Shown piece by piece: positions 13,910 to 18,077 of a stretch of 18,077 bases of DNA; the stretch's first letter is position 1; each line of letters opens with the position of its first letter. The DNA comes from an uncultured Ruminococcus sp. (GTDB taxonomy: Bacteria > Bacillota > Clostridia > Oscillospirales > Ruminococcaceae). Below the pieces are notes generated by a model. It had not been told where the DNA came from, did no database searches, and saw only the letters and a list, made by a program, of their open reading frames with translations. The position numbers were made by a program, and so were the translations under genes. Location: positions 1 to 18,077 of the forward strand of contig CAJTOG010000038.1 in assembly GCA_910577575.1 (NCBI GenBank), read 5' to 3'.

Positions 13910-14647
13910 ATTATATTTCGGCTCTTGATTGAAATAAGTTAGTGTTTCATCATCGCTGTGCATAGCAAGCGGTACAGGTATCATATTGAAATTCTGAATT
14001 GAAGTAATTCCCGAAAATACAGGAACATCAACACTTCTTGCATTAAAATAACCATTTGCAATTACACTTACATCAAACAAACTGTAAGGTCTTTTTTCCG
14101 GATTGGGTATCTGTGAATAAATAAAAGCAGGAGCTGGAGTTTGAAGCTTTAAAGTAGAACCGCTTATATCAGTCAATCCGCTGGCAACAATAAATCTGTT
14201 TCCATCAACTATTGCTGTAACAAGTACAGACGCATTCTCTATCGGATATGCTTCATGTCCTGCCCTGACGTTAACGAGGATGTAGCCAGTTGAATCGCCC
14301 ATGCTGCTTTCTGATTCATATTTAGGAACTGGATATTTTTCTTCGGAAATACCTGACAAATCAAGCTCCGGAAAGCGTTCAAGAATTTCATTAACCTCAG
14401 GAGATACGCTTTCCTCCAACTCATTTTCTTCCGGAACTTCAGTCTCTTCTTCAATAATCTGAGAATTGTTTTCTTCCGGAATCTCTTCGTTTACTTCTTC
14501 AGTTTCCGGAATTGTTTCAATAATATTTTCTTCTGGAATTTCTTCCACTGTTTCTTTTGTTGGTGTTTCATATGATTCAGATGGACTTCTTTTACCATAA
14601 AGTTTCATCATTTCTTTTTTATACTGTTCAATTTCTTTTGCGTTCAT
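13907..14647 (-). CDS. Acidic protein with SleC pro-region-like domain
   Basis: This 246-residue protein has a Lys/Glu-rich helical start (1-20), a very acidic low-complexity stretch (27-85) built from variants of EEIPEEN, and then a beta-rich domain (about 120-225): GYILVNVRAG, IENASVLVTAI, TLKLQTPAP, KRPYSLFDVSVIANGY and FSGITSIQNFNMIPVPL. The latter resembles the carboxypeptidase-regulatory-like N-terminal pro-region of clostridial SleC, which keeps the enzyme inactive until Csp proteases remove it. I recognise this from family memory, not from an alignment. No signal peptide is visible. The start at 14647 follows GGAGG by 8 nt; the ATG at 14662 overlaps that site's upstream side. It is the first gene of the three-gene cassette. 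Confidence 0.82.
   Translation of the reverse strand: MNAKEIEQYKKEMMKLYGKRSPSESYETPTKETVEEIPEENIIETIPETEEVNEEIPEENNSQIIEEETEVPEENELEESVSPEVNEILERFPELDLSGISEEKYPVPKYESESSMGDSTGYILVNVRAGHEAYPIENASVLVTAIVDGNRFIVASGLTDISGSTLKLQTPAPAFIYSQIPNPEKRPYSLFDVSVIANGYFNARSVDVPVFSGITSIQNFNMIPVPLAMHSDDETLTYFNQEPKYN
14393..14569 (-). repeat. Acidic Glu/Pro low-complexity coding repeats
   Basis: Codons 27-85 encode irregular repeats such as EEIPEEN, ETIPETEE, EEIPEEN and EVPEENE, spaced about 10-19 residues apart. They are likely a disordered, strongly negatively charged linker. Confidence 0.7.
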
Positions 14648-14668
14648 ATCAATCGCCTCCATTGCTGA

Positions 14669-14698
14669 ATTATATTCATAAAATTATCGGTATATACA
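14669..14698 (-). promoter_or_regulatory. Possible promoter of the SleC-like cassette (possibly sporulation sigma)
   Basis: On the minus strand, TGTATA (14698-14693) lies about 17 nt before AATATAAT (-10 TATAAT at 14674-14669). The -10 fits sigma-A but there is no TTGACA. TGTATA resembles the sigma-G -35 (TGnATA), whereas the -10 lacks the typical leading C. The predicted start is about 10-15 nt before the GGAGG. Assignment to a particular sigma factor is speculative. Confidence 0.35.
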
Positions 14699-14735
14699 TA
14701 AATGTTAAGATAAAATTAAGTTAAATGTCACTTTT

Positions 14736-14763
14736 TTGTAATATCTATGATTTAGAATATTAT
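14736..14763 (+). promoter_or_regulatory. Possible weak promoter of the GT-C-like gene
   Basis: TTGTAA (14736-14741) and TATTAT (14758-14763) are separated by 16 nt, upstream of the GAGG ribosome binding site near 14781. Both boxes deviate from consensus, in contrast to the near-perfect promoters elsewhere in the window. Confidence 0.3.
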
Positions 14764-14790
14764 TCAGTAAAAAAAGAAACGAGGTATATT

Positions 14791-16149
14791 ATGAAACATC
14801 TGACAAAATATTTCAACTCGATAAGCACCATTACTTTTGCAATCTGTATCATACTTGCAATTTATGGTACAATTACATACAAAACAGGACTCCTTCCTGT
14901 TCCATGGCTTATTATTCCGATTTGTACAGGCTTATGCTTCTTTATAGCATCCAAACTAAACAAACTTGAAAATCTTAATATGACTGTTGATGAATACAGG
15001 CGAATTGCTGTTATTATGTGCATACTACTTTTCACAGCTCAGATTATAACTGCAATATTTGCTGATTTCACTCCAATAAATGACCTGTCATATGTTTGTA
15101 CAGGTGCAAAAAATCTTATTCTCAATAAAAATATCTATGATGATATTCCTGAAGTACACAATGATTATTTTGAAGTTTATCCGAATAATCACTTCTTATT
15201 TACAGTAATTTATTTACTTTATAAAATTGAATTTATGCTTACAGGAAATATAACCGATACTCTTCCAACAGCTCTAAATCTTATAGGATTGAATATTTCA
15301 TACATTTTAATGTGCCGGATTGCTGAAATGATTCATAAACCTTCAAAAGCATTTTTATGTGCAGTACGTGGAATGCTTTTTACTCCGCTGATAACATATA
15401 CATCTTTCTTTTATACTGATTCAATGACCATGCCGTTAGTTACTTCAGCAGCTTATTTTTACCTTAAATTCAAAAAATCGGGCAAAATAACCCAACTTAT
15501 AATATGCGGTACTTTAATCGGCATGGCTTACAAGATGAAAGGAAGTTCACTTATTCTGCTGATTGCTGTTATTATTGATATGACTATGGATAAGTTTAAA
15601 ATTAAAAATTTTGCAGTTATTATACTCCCCTGTATTATCATCTGCAAAATTATTTCTGAAACCGCATTAAAAATTTTACATATAAGTCATGAAACGATTA
15701 AACAGAAAAGCTTCCCCCTGATTCATTGGATAATGATGAGTGCTGACGGCAGAGGAGGATATAATTCAGCGGATTTTTTGTATACCCAAAGTTTTACAGG
15801 CGACAATAAAAAATCTGCTGCTCTCACAAGACTTGCAGAAAAAATGCATAATCAGAGATTCTTTGGATTTCTGCATCATATTGCCGAAAAAATTTCCTAT
15901 ACATGGGAAAATTTTACTTTCATGGCTGGATACTACTATAATGACAGTTTTTCATCGAGAATTTTTATCGTCGTTTCTTTCCTGTGTCATTTTACACTGC
16001 TTTTTTCAATCCTGATAAGCATGAAAAAAAGCACAGATAAAACATTTTTGTTTAGACTGTGCCTTTTCGGTTTAATTATTTTCCTGTTAATCTGGGAAAC
16101 AAGATGCAGATATTTAGTAAGCTTCTTCCCGTTATTTTTACTGATTTAA
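14791..16149 (+). CDS. Multi-pass membrane glycosyltransferase-like protein (GT-C fold)
   Basis: This 452-residue protein has about ten hydrophobic segments (for example 11-29, 36-54, 71-91, 133-149, 161-180, 196-225, 235-265, 272-290, 391-410, 419-437). Features recalling GT-C enzymes, which use polyprenyl-phosphate sugars outside the membrane, are an early loop with Asp (FTPINDLSY, 93-101), YPNNH (130-134), FYTDSM (207-212), HWIMMSADGRGGYN (312-325) and a C-terminal WETRCRYLVSFFP (435-447). The donor and acceptor are unknown; glycosylation of a wall polymer or surface protein is plausible. ATG 14791 follows GAGG; the upstream reading from 14725 lacks a ribosome binding site. The last hydrophobic segment is cut after 12 residues by a stop overlapping the convergent gene's stop, so the C-terminus may be truncated. 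Confidence 0.72.
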   Translation: MKHLTKYFNSISTITFAICIILAIYGTITYKTGLLPVPWLIIPICTGLCFFIASKLNKLENLNMTVDEYRRIAVIMCILLFTAQIITAIFADFTPINDLSYVCTGAKNLILNKNIYDDIPEVHNDYFEVYPNNHFLFTVIYLLYKIEFMLTGNITDTLPTALNLIGLNISYILMCRIAEMIHKPSKAFLCAVRGMLFTPLITYTSFFYTDSMTMPLVTSAAYFYLKFKKSGKITQLIICGTLIGMAYKMKGSSLILLIAVIIDMTMDKFKIKNFAVIILPCIIICKIISETALKILHISHETIKQKSFPLIHWIMMSADGRGGYNSADFLYTQSFTGDNKKSAALTRLAEKMHNQRFFGFLHHIAEKISYTWENFTFMAGYYYNDSFSSRIFIVVSFLCHFTLLFSILISMKKSTDKTFLFRLCLFGLIIFLLIWETRCRYLVSFFPLFLLI

Positions 16150-17747
16150 CTTAACAGCCCCTTTATTCCGTCTTCTTTAAAACGCTGTTTATAGTAAGAA
16201 AGTTCTTCCTGAATCAAATCATCAATAACGCTCATGCCAAGAAGTTCAACAGGTGCTTTATCATCGGTAAGAATTAAATCGGTACTTTCGTATTCTGTAA
16301 GTCCGTCGTTTATCATACTCATAAGACTGTATAAATCTTCATTTTCAAGCTTCAGAGCCTTTTCTCTGAAGCTTGAAATCATTTCAGGGTCATTTGAAGC
16401 AAAAAGTTCTCTGTTTGTTGAACCACTCACATCAACAATAAAAATTTCACTGAACTGAGATGCAATAGTATCAGCAAGATAATTATTTATGCCATTGCTG
16501 TCCTCTGAACGCATATTCATGTTTACCACCATAACGCCACCATCATTCAGATGACTCTTTACCTGTGCAAAAAATTCCTTTGATGACATTTGAAACGGAA
16601 TAGTTATATCCTGATAAGCGTCAACCATAATGACATCGTATTTTTTATCACACACATTAAGAAAAGCTCTGCCGTCATATGTTGTAACTTTTACTTCTTC
16701 AGGAAGTTCAAAATATTCATAAGCCAATTCAGTGATTTTTTCATCAATTTCAACACCTTCAGCAGTAACCCCGTCAAAATATTCAAGACACTGTTTTGCA
16801 TAAGTACCCGTACCCATACCAAGAACCAAAATATCAGTAGTATCATCGGTATCAGCCATTAAAGGAGCTGCCATAGCATAGTCATAATACATTCCTGTAA
16901 ATCCGCCTGATTTCATATAAACCGATTGCACTCCGAAAAGTACGTTGGTTGAAAGAGAAGTGCGATAATCATTTTCATTTACCTGCAAATAATTATAGAT
17001 TGATTCACCTTCATAAGCTAAATCTTTTTCCCAGAATGCAAATCCTATTGACGGTGAAAATCCGCAACAAATAATAAACAATAATGAAGATACTATAACT
17101 TTTACAGTATTTCTTCTCGAACTGATAAAATATACAATTGCAAGAATTATTAAAATTCCGGAAAAAATCAGAAACGTCACAGAAGTTCCAACAGTCGGAA
17201 TAGATATGAATGTCGGAACAAATGTACCGATAATACTTCCGATAGTATTGAAGGCATTAAGCGTGCCGACTGTTTTTCCGCTGTCGTCAAGACTGTCAAC
17301 AGTATACTTCACAAGCGATGGCGTAACTGTTCCCAGCAAGAACAATGGAAATACAAATACCACCATGCAAGTTATAAAAGCTGCCCATATCAGGAAATTA
17401 GTATCCACTGCTACAACAAGCAACGCTGAAATTCCGAGTACTGCAAATTTGCCTATGAAAGGTATGGCAGCAATCCATACTGCTGCAATGAGTATTCTTC
17501 CATAAAGTTTATCAGGATTCGGATTTTTATCCGCACTCTTTCCGCCGTAAATATTTCCAAGAGCCATAGCAATCATTATAGTGCCGATAATAATAGTCCA
17601 TACAATCTGTGAGGAACTGAAATAAGGTGCAAGAAGTCTGCTTGCTCCGAGTTCAACCGCCATGACTGACATTCCCGAAAAAAATTCAGTAAGATATAAA
17701 TACCATTTATTGTTCAGAATTTTAGGCGTATTCTTTTTATCTGTCAT
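16146..17747 (-). CDS. Fused membrane (MFS-like)/spermidine synthase-like protein
   Basis: The first half of this 533-residue protein has about seven membrane helices (about 17-40, 46-68, 84-104, 106-138, 165-183, 188-209, 215-236), including GMSVMAVELGASRLLAPYF and FPLFLLGTVTPSLVKY, typical of fused spermidine-synthase-like transporters. The second half (about 245-510) is a SpeE-type Rossmann domain: VLGMGTGTYAK (308-318), VEIDEKI (332-338), DGRAF (358-362), VDAYQD (375-380) and LTDDKAPVE (493-501). True spermidine synthases carry an acidic-DP-GP block after the catalytic Asp; here it is QDITIPF, so polyamine synthesis is not assured. ATG 17747 follows GGAGGG. Its stop overlaps the convergent gene's stop by 4 nt. 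It is probably co-transcribed with the VanY-like gene upstream. Confidence 0.9.
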   Translation of the reverse strand: MTDKKNTPKILNNKWYLYLTEFFSGMSVMAVELGASRLLAPYFSSSQIVWTIIIGTIMIAMALGNIYGGKSADKNPNPDKLYGRILIAAVWIAAIPFIGKFAVLGISALLVVAVDTNFLIWAAFITCMVVFVFPLFLLGTVTPSLVKYTVDSLDDSGKTVGTLNAFNTIGSIIGTFVPTFISIPTVGTSVTFLIFSGILIILAIVYFISSRRNTVKVIVSSLLFIICCGFSPSIGFAFWEKDLAYEGESIYNYLQVNENDYRTSLSTNVLFGVQSVYMKSGGFTGMYYDYAMAAPLMADTDDTTDILVLGMGTGTYAKQCLEYFDGVTAEGVEIDEKITELAYEYFELPEEVKVTTYDGRAFLNVCDKKYDVIMVDAYQDITIPFQMSSKEFFAQVKSHLNDGGVMVVNMNMRSEDSNGINNYLADTIASQFSEIFIVDVSGSTNRELFASNDPEMISSFREKALKLENEDLYSLMSMINDGLTEYESTDLILTDDKAPVELLGMSVIDDLIQEELSYYKQRFKEDGIKGLLS

Positions 17748-17770
17748 TTTTCCCTCCTGTTTTATAAGAT

Positions 17771-17798
17771 TTTCTCCCTGTTTAAAAGCAGGGAGAAA
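17771..17798 (-). terminator. Hairpin between the VanY-like and SpeE-like genes (weak terminator or attenuator)
   Basis: TTTCTCCCTG (17771-17780) and CAGGGAGAAA (17789-17798) make a perfect 10-bp stem with an 8-nt loop. On the minus strand it is followed by AATCTTATAAAA, not a clean T-run, so termination would be partial at best. It sits 13 nt after the carboxypeptidase stop and about 14 nt before the ribosome binding site of the next gene. Confidence 0.5.
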
Positions 17799-17810
17799 TT
17801 AATTATTAAA

Positions 17811-18077
17811 TTAATGATAGTATGAATCAATTCCAAGATATTCTTCAAGAGTAAGACAAGGGTCTCCGGCAGCAGAAGCAGCATCTTTAACAGCCTGTGC
17901 AACTTCTTTTCCCACATAACGGATATGCCATGGTTCATACTGATAACCAGTAATATTTTCTTTGTCCTGAGGATAACGGATAATAAAACCATATTCAGTA
18001 CAGTGCTGTTCAAGCCATATAGCCTCGGGTGTACCTGCAAAACTGTCATCAATTGTATTTACATCAATAGCCATACC
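17811..18077 (-). CDS. VanY-type D-alanyl-D-alanine carboxypeptidase (peptidase M15B), 3' part only
   Basis: Only the last 88 codons are in the window; the gene continues past 18077. The visible part begins GMAIDVN, the end of the SxHxxGxAxD zinc motif (its His lies outside), and contains YGFIIRYP, ITGY and EPWHIRYVG with the catalytic Glu and the third zinc ligand His. These zinc enzymes trim the terminal D-Ala of peptidoglycan stem peptides outside the cell. The frame is open through the window edge, so the ATG at 18074 is internal, not the start. It ends 63 nt before the SpeE-like gene, with a hairpin between. Confidence 0.93.
   Translation of the reverse strand, partial: GMAIDVNTIDDSFAGTPEAIWLEQHCTEYGFIIRYPQDKENITGYQYEPWHIRYVGKEVAQAVKDAASAAGDPCLTLEEYLGIDSYYH

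Noticed and set aside
13897..13910. The in-frame TAA as a simple sequencing error or pseudogene
   Set aside because: The downstream half has its own well-placed ribosome binding site and ATG, and both halves are otherwise intact; an error cannot be fully excluded without reads.

Overview
The window is A+T-rich DNA from a low-GC Gram-positive bacterium, most likely a Clostridia/Oscillospiraceae member of Ruminococcus type (inference). The reasons are strong AGGAGG-type ribosome binding sites, near-consensus sigma-A promoters (TTGACA, 17 nt, TATAAT), a dockerin-like Ca-binding repeat on a secreted CE2/SGNH esterase, spore cortex-lytic (SleC-like) proteins, and a mixture of housekeeping genes typical of anaerobic Firmicutes. 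There is no sign of a phage, insertion sequence, CRISPR array or integrated element; this is ordinary chromosome with some lineage-specific genes.

Layout. Positions 1-55 hold the 5' part of a tRNA-Val (minus strand) with a perfect promoter. A SAM methyltransferase (minus) and a polytopic membrane protein of unknown function (plus, TTG start) are divergently transcribed from two back-to-back consensus promoters. A five-gene minus-strand operon follows, starting from a promoter at 7318-7346: MscS-type channel, membrane-anchored metallophosphoesterase, HI0933-type flavoprotein, COG2509-type FAD dehydrogenase and rsmA/ksgA. It ends at a bidirectional terminator near 1890. On the plus strand, tRNA-Arg(CCU), pduL-type phosphotransacylase and nfo (endonuclease IV) form one apparent transcription unit ending at a second bidirectional terminator near 8990. 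On the minus strand, a short unit encodes a surface-type protein with 15-residue TDIFGN repeats and a cyclophilin. Upstream of it is a secreted CE2-like esterase with half a dockerin, expressed from its own promoter.

The region 11988-14647 is the most interesting part: three adjacent minus-strand genes that look like a spore germination cassette. One gene carries an acidic stretch plus a domain resembling the SleC N-terminal pro-region. The next carries the SleC/SpoIID-like catalytic domain plus three peptidoglycan-binding repeats. The third is a small cysteine-rich protein with two peptidoglycan-binding repeats. The first two genes are in the same reading frame, separated by one TAA stop and three sense codons, and that stop forms part of the ribosome binding site (TAAGGAG) of the second gene. 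This looks like a SleC zymogen split into two polypeptides.

The right end holds a GT-C-like multi-pass glycosyltransferase (plus) whose stop codon overlaps that of a convergent fused membrane/spermidine-synthase-like protein (minus). The 3' part of a VanY-type D-Ala-D-Ala carboxypeptidase lies upstream of the latter and runs off the window. No gene-free stretch exceeds 300 bases. The largest gaps (56-245, 882-1023, 7285-7447, 14648-14790) hold the promoters described below.
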